DNA of 64,000 nt from Lingula anatina. Taxonomy: Eukaryota > Brachiopoda > Lingulata > Lingulida > Lingulidae. The position numbers and the translations under genes are program-made. The DNA lies in NCBI RefSeq assembly GCF_001039355.2, contig NW_019774402.1, positions 436,428 through 500,427 on the forward strand, in the 5' to 3' direction. Of this stretch, positions 40,001 through 55,000 are shown in pieces. Positions within the stretch are counted from its first letter, which is position 1. Every line of letters starts with the position of its first letter. The notes beneath the pieces were generated by a model. The model did not search any database, had not been told where the DNA came from, and saw only the letters and a list, made by a program, of their open reading frames with translations.

Positions 40001-43000
40001 TCGGGCCATTACTGTAGAAGTTATGCTGTTTTTTCACTTTTCAGCATATATGCAACCTTGTAAACACATTTTAAGGAAAACCGTTAGGCCTATTGTCATG
40101 AAACTCACAGGTATGGTCAGTCTTACTAAAACGCAGGTTGAGTTNTGTTCTTGACCTCAAAATTAACTTGCCTTTGACATTAAAAAAGGTGGTAAAATGA
40201 ATGGTAGCTGTTGCTGTCTTGAAGGATAACATGGCCATTAGATTGATGTTGTGACATGTGTTTACACAGTTGGTTTGGTTAAATTATTAGTCTGAATGAG
40301 TGTCTCCCATCTGCGTCCTCGGGGTTTAATCAGATTTTATTGTTTATCATGCTTTTTCTTTACAGCTGGTGCCCCCCATACATTGTATTTTGGAGTTAAA
40401 TTTTATGCTGCAGATCCATGCAAGCTTCATGAAGAAATTACTAGGTATAGTTTTTGCAGGTTCTTTAAAAGACCAAACACTCAAATAATTGTAATAAAAG
40501 AGATCAAACTAAATAGTGCATAGCTAAATTGTTATTCTCAGTATGCAGTATTTTTTGCAATTTATTTGTATCTAGACACTTTGGAAATTACAATTCATGT
40601 CTAAAATATGGATGACTAAATGTGAACTTCTGATTAGTATTCTATGCAAGTATACATGGTGATTTGGTTAGACATTAATGGTCTAAAGAATGAAATGCCA
40701 TTTTCATCAGTCTGAAGGTGTAGAGGCTACAGTTATGTCTTAAAATGTAAAATGGCTTTTTAGGACTAAATGGTGTTAATAGTAGTATGTGAAAATTTGG
40801 GTATCGTGCTTGAAGTCTGATTTGAAATTGACCATCAATTAGTCATTTATTTTTGCTTGTTGTGAAAATATGTTAAATGATTAAAAAATGGATAAAGTGT
40901 GGAGGGTGTAGGTTTTTGGTGTCCCAAATTAAAGATTGCTGACAATTGCCTTATATGTGGTTTTCATGAATTGAGCCATATTTCAAAATGAATGAGATCC
41001 TGTCACTAATTTCAAGTTATAAAGTGGTAACCACCTTGTGATACACTATATAGGAAAAAAAGTTACCTTTGAAGCTAATTATGATATTGTAGTTTTAGTT
41101 AGGGATTTTTTTTTCAGATACCAGTTTTTTCTACAAGTGAAGAAAGATGCATTGCAGGGACGTATGCCTATTCCTTTTGATATCGCAGCAGAGCTATGTG
41201 CTTTTGCAGTACAATGTAAGCAAAAAGCATTCATGCAAAGAAGTAAAAAAGAAAAGTTAACTGCTAACTACTTCATGGTTCATATGGATTTAACATATAA
41301 AAGAGCTGATGTGTGAAGAAATATTTAGTTTTAAACATTTATATAGAGTTATCTTTAATTATAATAGAATTATTTTTATATCACAGAAGCTTAGCCTCTA
41401 TCATGATGCTCTTTCATATTAGAAAAGATGGTTTCATGACTTGATATATGAATAATGTTTAATTGCAGCTGAGTTGGGTGATTTTGATCCCAAAAGACAT
41501 TTGAAAGGTTATGTGTCTGAATTCCGCTTTGTACCAAATCAAACAGAAGAACTAGAAGACAGGATAGCCAGGATCCATAAGACACTTGCGTATGTGAAGT
41601 TATATTTTTTTATTCATGTAATAATATATCACATATAATACTATCATTTGTATTACAAGGTTTTACCTACACTTCCACAGTACTTGTATCATTGACATAT
41701 TTCATTGACACTCTCATTTAATTTTGTGTGTACCATTTTCATGCAAAAGCTGTTTAATTCAAGTATCAAGTTTATAAACCTTCTGAATAAAATAAAAGGT
41801 TTTTTGTATGACATGGTTAACAAACAGGAAAAGATGTTTGACATTTTAAAGAAGTAGTTTAAGAGAATTGTTTCATAGAAAATCTAATGCAAAAATTTCA
41901 AAACCTTATGAAATATGATGAAAAAAATATATAATTACAAATTGCTGAATTTTTAAGAAGATTAAAAGAAGATTAGAAGTAGAAGCTTTGTCAATAATGA
42001 TTTATTATATATATATATATTATATAGATTTCTGTTTTAGCTATACTAATTAATGCTTTGATTACAGTGGTCAAGTGCCAGCAGTTGCAGAATACATGTT
42101 TCTCGACAAAGTGAAATGGTTGGAAATGTATGGAACTGACCTCCACCCAGTTTTGGTAAGGCCAGATTGAATGGTGACTTACTCTTTATTTCAAGTACAT
42201 GTTTGAAACAGGTCAGGGTTTACAGCAGTCTGCATACAGCAGCAATTAAGATTTTAGTCTTGGGAACATGTCTGCATGTGTAACCGGCAAATGTTTTAAA
42301 TTTGTCACATTTGTCACTGTTGGTGCCAAATGTAAACATGTCTTTCATTTTCCTTTGGGTCAACTTGGTACAGAACATGTGTTGAGTGGGTCAGTAAACA
42401 TGCAAGACATATTTATCAATTAAATTAGCACCACATCACTGTAGTTTTTTACCAGTTTCACAGAACATATATTGTGGCCTTACATGTTATAATAATGAAT
42501 ACAAACTGTTTTTTAAGGGAGAGGGCAATTTAGAATATTTTGTTGGACTCACACCCACTGGAATAGTTGTGTTCAGAAATAAATCAAAGGCTGGTAACTA
42601 CTTCTGGTAAGTGTTGAAGGAGATTTATTACTGTTTAGTGACTTGGACTTTTGACACAGTGGTGCAATATCTTCTTTAAGTTTCTGAAGTTAAAAAGTTA
42701 AGCTATGAAATGCCCCTCATGTTACTTAATTGCACACTACAATCTATAGTAGAAATGTGGCAGTGACATAGGTGTTGAAAAAGTTGTGTATGTGAGTAAA
42801 TGTGTTGGATTATTTTTGGTTATATGCATCATATCATATAGGTGTAAAATTTTATTTGTTGTTGTTGAAATTTTTGTTATTGTTTTAGGCCAAGGATATC
42901 AAAAGTCAGTTTCAAAGGGAAAACATTTCATATCAGGGTAAAGGACAAAAATGTAAGTTGATATTCACATTTTTATCTCTTGGTTATTTAAATTTTAATA

Positions 43001-46000
43001 AATTCTTTTGACAAGTTGGCCTTTCAGTTGCCCATAAGTTTTAAACATTTTATACATAGGAGGTTTCAACTCTTTGTGCAATAAATTGCTTTAGAAAACA
43101 CATCATACATTCTGAAGTAAAATGTGTGCATTATGCGCCTAATGTTTAACCACATGTGTGAAAATCCAGGTCAATGTGAACTGATGCATGTTCTGAAAGT
43201 AGTAACATGCTGTGTCTGTGACAGAGATGTATGTATTAGAACTTCTGAGCTATTTTCAGATATGTTCACTTATAATGCATACTGTGCACAGACATCTACT
43301 GAGAATGATTTATCTGTTGCCTTCATTTATAAGATGATGACAAAAAAATTCTTAAAAGTTGATTTTTTTTATTTATTCATATTTTTTAGAATGATGAAAG
43401 TACCTATGGATTTGAACTTGCAACAAGGCCAGCATGTAAACATTTATGGAAATGTGCTGTGGAGCACCATGCTTTCTTCAGGTAAGATTAGGTTGTAACA
43501 GTAATGTTCACAAAATCATTTGGAGCTAGACTAGGGTCTTTTATATTTTCAGTATTTGATCATAACACCAAGTTAATTTTATCCAGCGTCGTAAGGGATG
43601 AAATTTATCTTCACTCCATCTCCCAGAAAAATGAAATAAGACAAAATAAAGGGTGATTTGATGATGTAATTTCTTTGTAAAATTTTATAGGATGCATCAA
43701 GCCACAGAGACTGTTTCTACAGGAAAACTTTTCAGCCTAGGATCAAAGAACAGATACAGGTTAGATAAACTTGCATCTTAGTGGGATTGACCTTTATATA
43801 CCACTTCTGTTTTCTTTCAAAAGTTACATTCATCAAACATTGACTTCCACAATAAACATGTAATATGTAAAAGTTATTCATGAATTTAAAAATATTGTTA
43901 AGGTTACTGTGTATGAAATCTTGTAAGTCAACATTAGGAACATACCAAGATCCATTGGAAAGATGGTTGTTACTGCTTAAGTTACACATTTTATTTTCAG
44001 TGGCAGATCAGAGAAACAGTCCTCTCAAGAACCTGCATCACGCCCACAGCCACATGTTCTTAGGACCCCTTCACGCAGGCAGCAGAGAAGAACAGCTTCA
44101 GATGTCCCAATATCAAATGGTTTGTTGTTCGGAATATTTTAATTGCTGTCTAATTCATGTTTTACATGTGTCCTATCCTTAAACCTTGGCAATCACATTT
44201 AACCCTTAAAAAACCTGGGTTCATAAAAGAAATTATTTTTATTTATTGTAAGATTTGACACTCTTTATCTTCTTGTAGGAATTGTGGGTAATGACGATGG
44301 TGGGTTCTTGGACTACCCGGACGGAATGGTCACCACTGTTGTTCAACCAAAATCAGAAAGAAGGTAAAACTGTCAATGATACTTTTGTAAATCTTACCAT
44401 ATAGGTGAAGAAAAGAGCAATTTATTTAACATTTCCAGAGAGAGGATGCATCTTTTTATGTATGTTTTCTGATTTTCAGTCATAGGCAAGGCCATTCAAA
44501 TGCTGCAGACTCCCCAAGAAGCACTAGATCAGCTCCATGGGAGATGGGAAATTCTGTTAAAGGGTAATCTTATCTTAGTCTTATTTCATTGCACTGTAGA
44601 TACCATCTAGTCATAGTATTCAAATTTAGTTCTGGAAACCAGCACTAAACTACCTGAGAGATGAAAAGGGATGTGTTTCATTCCAAACCCCCCTCCCCCT
44701 CCCTTTATAATAATATGAAATCCTCTTGTTTTTATTTGATTATTATTTTTTGTTTTATCTAAAAAAAAAAAAAAAAAACTTCAGCATTCTTATGTTAATT
44801 CATTATTTACAATTTTTATTTCAGTGGTATGTATACCACAGGACGTGACTCTCCTATGTCTACACGAAGTGAGAAGATGAAGTTTCCAGGACCCAGGAGG
44901 TCCAGAGAGTCTGGCAGTGAAAGTGAAGCCAGCTATCACCATAGGAGAAGGGGGCACCACAGTAGGAAGTCTGATAATGAAAGTGACCAAGAGAGGAGGA
45001 GGCGTCGCAGGTAGGCTAGAAGGCTGTATTTAATTTTAAAGAAAATGAAGTTGTGATATCCATAGATGCATTCAAAGTATTTAATCATTTAAAACATTGT
45101 AGAATGGTCTCAACTTTAACTTAAGTTCTGCATTTTAATCTTTTATTATTTTCTAGGTCTAGACATGAGAATAGTGGTAGTGAGTCTGAAGCATCACATC
45201 AAAGGCGCTATAGGCATAGAAGGTCAGGTCAAGATATGTTAAGCTCTGAAGCCAAGTGGAAAGAGGTCCAAAGGAAGCTGGAAAAGAATGACATGATAGC
45301 GTGAGTTTTTAATTTGAAGTATTATTTAAGAAAGATATTTATACAAACATGTTGCTCAATACTACAGATATTATATAGATAAACAATAAAAGACGTTTGA
45401 AGATTTATTTCTTTTTTATTGTTATCCAGCTCTCCAGAAGGCAGGGCCCATAGTATGAAATCAAATGGGTGAGTCTTACATACTAAGTAAGGTCTTTTAT
45501 TTAATGAAAAAAAAAATCTAGTATTCTATGTAGTATGTCTGCTTCAATACAATAAATGCATTATTTTATGTCCTTGTCATCAGTCTGGTATGTTATGCAA
45601 TTACTAAGTATTTATTTAATCTAATTTTATAGAATTTATATATTGGGTTAATTAGTTATGTTTCATACCCTTTGAAAAATAGAATTTACATTTATTGAAG
45701 GAATGTATTAGTTATGGTAATGTTCTCTGTGCTCACATTATTTTGAAATTCTGACAAATGCCTCTTTCGTTGTTTCTGTACAGATCATTGGCTTCTGATC
45801 ATGGGTCAGAGGATAGTGGGAAGAGAAAGAGAAGGACAAGAAGGTGAGAACATGTGACAATAGATGGCACTCACTATTACATTTGTGAAAATAGATGAAT
45901 TAATGTAACTAAATTAAGTTAATAAAGTTTTGGTATTGTGAGCAAAATTTTAGAAGTAATTAAACCATTGTCTTATAATAGCAGTGCCCTACAATACATG

Positions 46001-49000
46001 TATTTTATTCTTACACGTTTTAAGATATTCGTTATGGCTAGTCTTGCCAGTGATATGCAAAAGTTGCATGACTGTATTTTCTAGAAAACATGTTTTGGGC
46101 AACTTTTAATTACAGGAGAAGTAGGTCACCAGGTAAACGTCCACCAGAAGAACTGAGGCAACATTTTGAGTAAGTTAAATGTAGTGATAACAATCAATGT
46201 AGACACAAATGCAGCTTTTTATAAAGATGCATGGCTTAGATCATGTAGATTCGAACAGTTATGACACCATCTTAATATTATATGCAATGAGGCTATGATA
46301 TATTACATTTAGTAGTTTTGAGATCTGACTTACAGATATTGTTTGCAATTGATAGCTCATGTATGATTGTTTTTATATGAAAAAAAGTTATGTGTTCTCT
46401 TATGTATTTTGTGTTCAAGGTATGATCTTGTGGATCCTGAGACAATAGGATTAAATGAAGAACAGATGAGAGATATACCTTACACCAAAGTTGAGTAAGT
46501 ACACCAGAAACATCATTTCTCATCATATTCTTTGGAAATGAATTTTACTAGTTGTTTTTAAAAAGAAAAGTTGACTTTTATTTGATTTAAGAAAATATTC
46601 TGTGAGAAGTTCTTGAAATAGATTATTTGTGACAAAGTTGTTTGCCCTAGTATTCATTTCAGTGTTTTGGTTAAATGTATTTTCAGAACCTCAGCCGAGC
46701 CATTTAAGATCAAGTATTCCCCACATATGAGGCAAAGGTATAAATCTCCCAGAAGAAGAAGTCATGGGTATGTATTTTAGTACTACAGCGTTATTAAATG
46801 ATATTGATTATCAAGTTAAATAATCCTTTGTGTTTGTACCTCACTGTTATTACTCTAAATAGGTTGTGCCTATTATGCATAAAATACAACATGTGTATTC
46901 ATTTTCAGGAGTGATCTAAATGAGGCAGGCATGGGTCGTATCCCAGGTGGAGAACCTGTGCCAGCACACCAGCAGATGTATCCACCACCCACCACACAAC
47001 AGATGTATCAATCCAATACACAACAGCAAAAATATCCATCCAACACACAACAGCAAAAATATCCATCCAGCGCACAACAGCATAACAGGAGGAGTATGCC
47101 AGAAGTGCAGTACAAGAATGCTTATGGGTAAACTTTCAAGATTATGTGCCTTTTTTAACCAGCTTTTAATGTTATAAATGTTATATGTTTGGTATGTGAC
47201 TTTACTAAAATAATTATTGTTTCATGGTGACTATGCTGATATTTGTTTACAAAGTGTGCATTATCAACTCTTCTGCAATATGTTAAGGCAGTAAGTATAT
47301 CTATAAGTAAAAAAAATAATAGATTTTAATCTACAAAATGTATGCGACCAGTGGAAGATGTAAAAAAAAAAAGAATTGTCGCATACTGTTTTAACAACAA
47401 GTTGCACATTAAAGGCACCAAAACAATGGAGAAGAAATGGTTCAGCCTCCCCCCTCAGTACAGAAAGCAGAGCTTCACACGGCTCCAATAGTAAAGACAA
47501 AACCAGTTGCAGTGTTCACAGCCCTAGCTCCAGACAACATACCTCACCCATATCCCATTATGCCATTAGAGGACATCACCAATCTTTCCAAAAATAATAA
47601 GGTACAAACACATCCCAGTAAAAATCAGTTTCATAGTGTTGTGATTTGAAATAATGATAAAACTGTTCCACTGGGGATAAAGAAAATGACCACCTCTTTA
47701 TCCTAGGAAATAATGTTTAACTGGTTCAGTTCATTTGAATGTATTAGCTATAAGATGTCTGATTCATTCCAACAATTTGGTACAATGCGTGACCTTTTCT
47801 TACTTTTGTGTTATTTAGTTTTCCAAGCCAAGTGATGGCAAACATCAGCACCATGANGTGCATACTGGGTAATGGAGAATTGTCGCATACTGTTTTAACA
47901 ACAAGTTGCACATTAAAGGCACCAAAACAATGGAGAAGAAATGGTTCAGCCTCCCCCCTCAGTACAGAAAGCAGAGCTTCACACGGCTCCAATAGTAAAG
48001 ACAAAACCAGTTGCAGTGTTCACAGCGCTAGCTCCAGACAACATACCTCACCCATATCCCATTATGCCATTAGAGGACATCACCAATCTTTCCAAAAATA
48101 ATAAGGTACAAACACATCCCAGTAAAAATCAGTTTCATAGTGTTGTGATTTGAAATAATGATAAAACTGTTCCACTGGGGATAAAGAAAATGACCACCTC
48201 TTTATCCTAGGAAATAATGTTTAACTGGTTCAGTTCATTTGAATGTATTAGCTATAAGATGTCTGATTCATTCCAACAATTTGGTACAATGCGTGACCTT
48301 TTCTTACTTTTGTGTTATTTAGTTTTCCAAGCCAAGTGATGGCAAACATCAGCACCATGACTCTGGGCTTGGTATTGACCAAGAATTATCCTCTAGCCCT
48401 AAGTATGTGTGTGTGTATAACTCATAAATCTATAACAGATAAAATTGTACTGATAAGACTGGAAACCATAAAGGTGTATTTAAACCGAAAATGATACCTT
48501 GTAAATAGGATTGTATTTTTATTGTATTTACATGACCCTAGGGCATTAAACTGAATGGTANTTGTTATCTCTTGGTTATTTAAATTTTAATAAATTCTAT
48601 TGACAAGTTGGCCTTTCAGTTGCCCATAAGTTTTAAACATTTTATACATTGGAGGTTTCAACTCTTTGTGCAATAAATTGCTTTAGAAAACACATCATAC
48701 ATTCTGAAGTAAAATGTGTACATTATGCGCCTAATGTTTAACCACATGTGTGAAAATCCAGGTCACTTGTGAACTGATGCATGTTCTGAAAGTAGTAACA
48801 TGCTGTGTCTGTGACAGAGATGTATGTATTAGAACTTCTGAGCTATTTTCAGATATGTTCACTTATAATGCATACTGTGCACAGACATCTGCTGAGAATG
48901 ATTTATCTGTTGCCTTCATTTATAAGATGATGACAAAAAAATCTTACAAGTTCATTTTTTTTTTTTTTTTGATTTATTCATATTTTTTAGAATGATGAAA

Positions 49001-52000
49001 GTACCTATGGATTTGAACTTGCAACAAGGCCAGCATGTAAACATTTATGGAAATGTGCTGTGGAGCACCATGCTTTCTTCAGGTAAGATTAGGTTGTAAC
49101 AGTAATGTTCACAAGATCATTTGGAGCTAGACTAGGGTCTTTTATATTTTCAGTATTTGATCATAACACCAAGTTAATTTTATCCAGCGTCATAAGGGAT
49201 GAAATTAATCTTCACTCCATCTCCCAGACAGATGAAATAAGACAAAATAAAGGGTGATTTGATGATGTAATTTCTTTGTAAAATTTTATAGGATGCATCA
49301 AGCTACAGAGACTGTTTCCACAGGAAAACTTTTCAGCCTAGGTTCAAAGAACAGATACAGGTTAGATAAACTTGCATCTTAGTGGGATTGACCTTCATAT
49401 ACCACTTCTGTTTTCGTTCAAAAGTTACATTCATCAAACATTAACTTCCACAATAAATACGTAATATGTAAAAGTCATTCACGAATTAAAAAATATTGTT
49501 TAGGTTACTGTGTATGAAAACTTGTAAGTCAACATTAGGAACATACCCAGATCCATTTGAAAGATGGTTGTTACTGCTTAAGTTACACATTTTATTTTCA
49601 GTGGCAGATCAGAGAAACAGTCCTCTCAAGAACCTGCATCACGCCCACAGCCACATGTTCTTAGGACCCCTTCACGCAGGCAGCAGAGAAGAACAGCTTC
49701 AGATGTCCCAATATCAAATGGTTTGTTGTTCAGAATATTTTTATTGTTGTCTAATTCATGTTTTACATGTGTCCTATCCTTAAACCTTGGCAATCACATT
49801 TAACCCTTAAAAAACCTGGGTTCATAAAAGAAATTATTTTTATTTATTGTAAGATTTGACACTCTTTATCTTCTTGTAGGAATTGTGGGTAATGATGATG
49901 GTGGGTTCTTGGACTACCCGGACGGAATGGTCACCACTGTTGTTCAACCAAAATCAGAAAGAAGGTAAAACTGTCAATGATACTTTTGTAAATCTTACCA
50001 TATAGGTGAAGAAAAGAGCAATTTATTTAACATTTCCGGAGAGAGGATGCATCTTTTTATGTATGTTTTCTGATTTTCAGTCATAGGCAAGGCCATTCAA
50101 ATGCTGCAGACTCCCCAAGAAGCACTAGATCAGCTCCATGGGAGATGGGAAATTCTGTTAAAGGGTAATCTTATCTTAGTCTTATTTCATTGCACTGTAG
50201 ATACTATCTAGTCACAGTGTTCAAATTTACTTCTGGAAACCAGCACTAAACTATCTGAGAGATGAAAAGGGATGCGTTTCATTCCAAACCCCCCTCCCCC
50301 TCCCTTTATAATAATATGAAATCCTCTTGTTTTTATTTTATTATTATTATTTTTTTTTTTGTTTTATCTAAAAAAAAAAAAAAAAAAAAAAAACTTCAGC
50401 ATTCTTATGTTAATTGATTATTTACAATTTTTATTTCAGTGGTATGTATACCACAGGACGTGACTCTCCTATGTCTACACGAAGTGAGAAGATGAAGTTT
50501 CCAGGACCCAGGAGGTCCAGAGAGTCTGGCAGTGAAAGTGAAGCCAGCTATCACCATAGGAGAAGGGGGCACCACAGTAGGAAGTCTGATAATGAAAGTG
50601 ACCAAGAGAGGAGGAGGCGTCGCAGGTAGGCTAGAAGGCTGTATTTAATTTTAAAGAAAATGAGGTTGTGATATCCATAGATGCAAAGTATTTAATCATT
50701 TAAAACATTGTAGAATGGTCTCAACTTTAACTTGATTAAGTTCTGCATTTTAATCTTTTATTATTTTCTAGGTCTAGACATGAGAATAGTGGTAGTGAGT
50801 CTGAAGCATCACATCAAAGGCGCTATAGGCATAGAAGGTCAGGACAAGATATGTTAAGCTCTGAAGCCAAGTGGAAAGAGGTCCAAAGGAAGCTGGAAAA
50901 GAATGACATGATAGCGTGAGTTTTTAATTTTGAGTATTATTTAAATAGTAGAAAGATATTAATACAAACATGTTGCTCAATACTACAGATATTATATAGA
51001 TAAACAATAAAAGACGTTTGAAGATTTATTTCTTTTTTATTGTTATCCAGCTCTCCAGAAGGCAGGGCCCATAGTATGAAATCAAATGGGTGAGTCTTAC
51101 ATACTAAGTAAGGTCTTTTATTTAATGGAAAAAAAAAAACTAGTATTCTATGTAGTATGTCTGCTTCAATACAATAAATGCATTATTTTATGTCATTGTC
51201 ATCAGTCTGGTATGTTATGTAATTACTAAGTATTTATTTAATCTAATTTTATAGAATTTATATATTGGGTTAATTAGTTATGTTTCATACCCTTTGAAAA
51301 ATAGAATTTATATTTATTGAAGGAATGTATTCGTTATAGTAATGTTCTCTGTGCTCACATTATTTTGAAATTCTGACAAATGCCTCTTTCGTTGTTTCTG
51401 TACAGATCATTGGCTTCTGATCATGGGTCAGAGGATAGTGGGAAGAGAAAGAGAAGGACAAGAAGGTGAGAACGTGACAGTAGATGGCACTCACTATTAC
51501 ATTTGTGAAAATAGATGAATTAATGTAACTAAATTAAGTTAATAAAGTTTTGGTATTGTGAGCAAAATTTTAGAAGTAATTAAACTATTGTCTTATAATA
51601 GCAGTGCCCTACAATACATGTATTTTATTCTTACACATTTTTAGATATTCGTTATGGCTAGTCTTGCCAGTGATATGCAAAAGTTGCATGACTGTATTTT
51701 CTAGAAAGCATGTTTTGGGCAACTTTTAATTACAGGAGAAGTAGGTCACCAGGTAAACGTCCACCAGAAGAACTGAGGCAACATTTTGAGTAAGTTAAAT
51801 GTAGTGATAACAATCAATGTAGACACAAATGCAGCTTTTTATAAAGATGCATGGCTTAGATCATGTAGATCCGAACAGTTATGACACCATCTTAATATTA
51901 TATGCAATGAGGCTATGATATATTACATTTAGTAGTTTTGAGATCTGACTTACAGATATTGTTTGCAATTGATAGCTCATGTATGATTGTTTCTATATGA

Positions 52001-55000
52001 AAAAAAGTTATGTATTCTCTTATGTATTATGTGTTCAAGGTATGATCTTGTGGATCCTGAGACAATAGGATTAAATGAAGAACAGATGAGAGATATACCT
52101 TACACCAAAGTTGAGTAAGTACACCAGAAACATCATTTCTCATCATATTCTTTGGAAATGAATTTTACTAGTTGTTTTTAAAAGAAAAGTTGACTTTTAT
52201 TTGATTTAAGAAAATATTCTGTGAGAAGTTCTTGAAATAGATTATTTGTGACAAAGTTGTTTGCCCTAGTATTCATTTCAGTGTTTTGGTTAAATGTATT
52301 TTCAGAACCTCAGCCGAGCCATTTAAGATCAAGTATTCTCCACATATGAGGCAAAGGTATAAATCTCCCAGAAGAAGAAGTCATGGGTATGTATTTTAGT
52401 ACTACAGCATTATTAAATGATATTGATTATCAAGTTAAATAATGCTGTTTGTACCTCACTGTTATTTACTCTAAATAGGTTGTGCCTATTATGCATAAAA
52501 TACAACATGTGTATTCATTTTCAGGAGTGATCTAAATGAGGCAGGCATGGGTCGTATCCCAGGTGGAGAACCTGTGCCAGCACACCAGCAGATGTATCCA
52601 CCACCCACCACACAACAGATGTATCAATCCAATACACAACAGCAAAAATATCCATCCAACACACAACAGCAAAAATATCCATCCAGCGCACAACAGCATA
52701 ACAGGAGGAGTATGCCAGAAGTGCAGTACAAGAATGCTTATGGGTAAACTTTCAAGATTATGTGCCTTTTTTAACCAGCTTTTAATGTTATAAATGTTAT
52801 ATGTTTGGTATGTGACTTTACTAAAATAATTATTGTTTCATGGTGACTATGCTGATATTTGTTTACAAAGTGTGCATTATCAACTCTTCTGCAATATGTT
52901 AAGGCAGTAAGTATATCTATAAGTAAAAAAAATAATAGATTTTAATCTACAAAATGTATGCGACCAGTGGAAGATGTAAAAAAAAAAAGAATTGTCGCAT
53001 ACTGTTTTAACAACAAGTTGCACATTAAAGGCACCAAAACAATGGAGAAGAAATGGTTCAGCCTCCCCCCTCAGTACAGAAAGCAGAGCTTCACACGGCT
53101 CCAATAGTAAAGACAAAACCAGTTGCAGTGTTCACAGCCCTAGCTCCAGACAACATACCTCACCCATATCCCATTATGCCATTAGAGGACATCACCAATC
53201 TTTCCAAAAATAATAAGGTACAAACACATCCCAGTAAAAATCAGTTTCATAGTGTTGTGATTTGAAATAATGATAAAACTGTTCCACTGGGGATAAAGAA
53301 AATGACCACCTCTTTATCCTAGGAAATAATGTTTAACTGGTTCAGTTCATTTGAATGTATTAGCTATAAGATGTCTGATTCATTCCAACAATTTGGTACA
53401 ATGCGTGACCTTTTCTTACTTTTGTGTTATTTAGTTTTCCAAGCCAAGTGATGGCAAACATCAGCACCATGACTCTGGGCTTGGTATTGACCAAGAATTA
53501 TCCTCTAGCCCTAAGTATGTGTGTGTGTATAACTCATAAATCTATAACAGATAAAATTGTACTGATAAGACTGGAAACCATAAAGGTGTATTTAAACCGA
53601 AAATGATACCTTGTAAATAGGATTGTATTTTTATTGTATTTACATGACCCTAGGGCATTAAACTGAATGGCATTGTTAATCCTGTACAAATATTTGCTTT
53701 CAGGTCAAATATAGGCATTGCAGTAAGCTTGAAACCCAAAGAAGACGTCAACAAGTATCCAGTGGAATCTACACCAAAGAATGGGACTAGGTAAGATAAA
53801 ACTAAATTTTTAAGGTATTGTATAGTGATGAAATATGAGGTAGTAATTAGGAATATTTTGAAGCTATGTTAAGAAATTTTAATGGCAAAGGCAATCTCAC
53901 AATTACCTGATGTCATCTAACCATCAAAGTGCTGTTTTAGTAACATAAAATGGGTTTACTTCCATCTCATTAATTTTAGTCTTGAAGAAAATGGTGGAAG
54001 AATGAGGACAAGAGATGCCAAAAGTGGGCCTTTGAATAACAGATTGTCAGCAATACAAGGATATCAAGATGAAGCAACTTCTGGGTACTCCAAGACTGTT
54101 ATGTCTAATATACCACAGTCAAGTACTTGTACTGGCAATTCCAGTATGCAGTCAAAGTCAAGACAGCAAGAGACCAACAGTAGACCAACATATGTAGAAC
54201 AGGTAAAGCTTTCCTAATTAATGTTGCACCTAAAAATTGCATTGTTGACCACTTCCTTATATGTCTTAATACTTATATAGAGTTATATAGAGTTTATAGT
54301 TGAATATTTAAAGGGATAACAACTGTTCATTTTGGCCAAAAAAATGGATTTTCCTGAGGTAAAGGGCATTTTTCCCATACTTACCAATGGTTAATGAATC
54401 CCTTCCAACATTCTAAATTAGTCCATGTTTTTTTTTCTGAAAAGTTTGGTTTTTTGTAATATTCTCTTCAGAGATAATTACAGAGTGTAGTCATCTATGG
54501 AGGTCTCGTGATGTGATGGCAAGCACAAATTCCAGAATAAGTGCGTTAACCACCGTTTTGGTGGTAAAATGGAATTTATTATATTTCTATAAGCTGTTTA
54601 CAATGCATTTATTGTGAAATATGGATAACTTACGAACAGTTGTTATCCCTTTTAGATTTTAAAATTATTTTTGTTTAATTTAGTAAAAGATTGGCTCTCT
54701 GTTAAGGAGCTTTTATCCTATAATATTGACACCAATTTAAGTTAAAAATGTCTCGAATATTTCCAGGTATCTAATATTCCAGGCAATAAGGAACAAAATG
54801 GACAAAGTTCAGTCCTTGGGTCACAACAAACTAAGATGTTAAGGGCACAAGAGTCTCAAAAATCTCAAATACTTGCAAGTCCAGTGGCAAGAGTACAGGA
54901 CTCGCCTGCATCACAAACAAAAATTACTCCTCTCATGGCAAGATTACATGACAAAGGGCAACATAATTATGGCAGTCCAACCGCAAGGTTAAATGTTCCT

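Larger units (their letters stand above)
42975..48560 (+). repeat. Duplicated block, copy A (EPB41L4A exons 9-23)
   Basis: Exons 9-23 here are 43390-43481, 43691-43759, 44001-44119, 44279-44363, 44480-44563, 44825-45010, 45157-45300, 45430-45468, 45784-45843, 46116-46169, 46420-46494, 46687-46767, 46909-47127, 47415-47601 and 48323-48402. Introns and exons match copy B, with scattered single-base and small indel differences such as two haplotypes would show. The block is continuous with exon 8 on its left and ends at an N (48561) on its right. Confidence 0.9.

Noticed and set aside
39774-40154. A 126-residue frame with an Asp-Ala repeat
   Set aside because: It comes from the GATGCC hexamer array and a repeat, crosses an N, and has no splice or homology support.
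47808-48101. A 97-residue frame that runs across the N at 47857
   Set aside because: It joins the cut exon 23 to a redundant copy of exon 22 and is created by the assembly.
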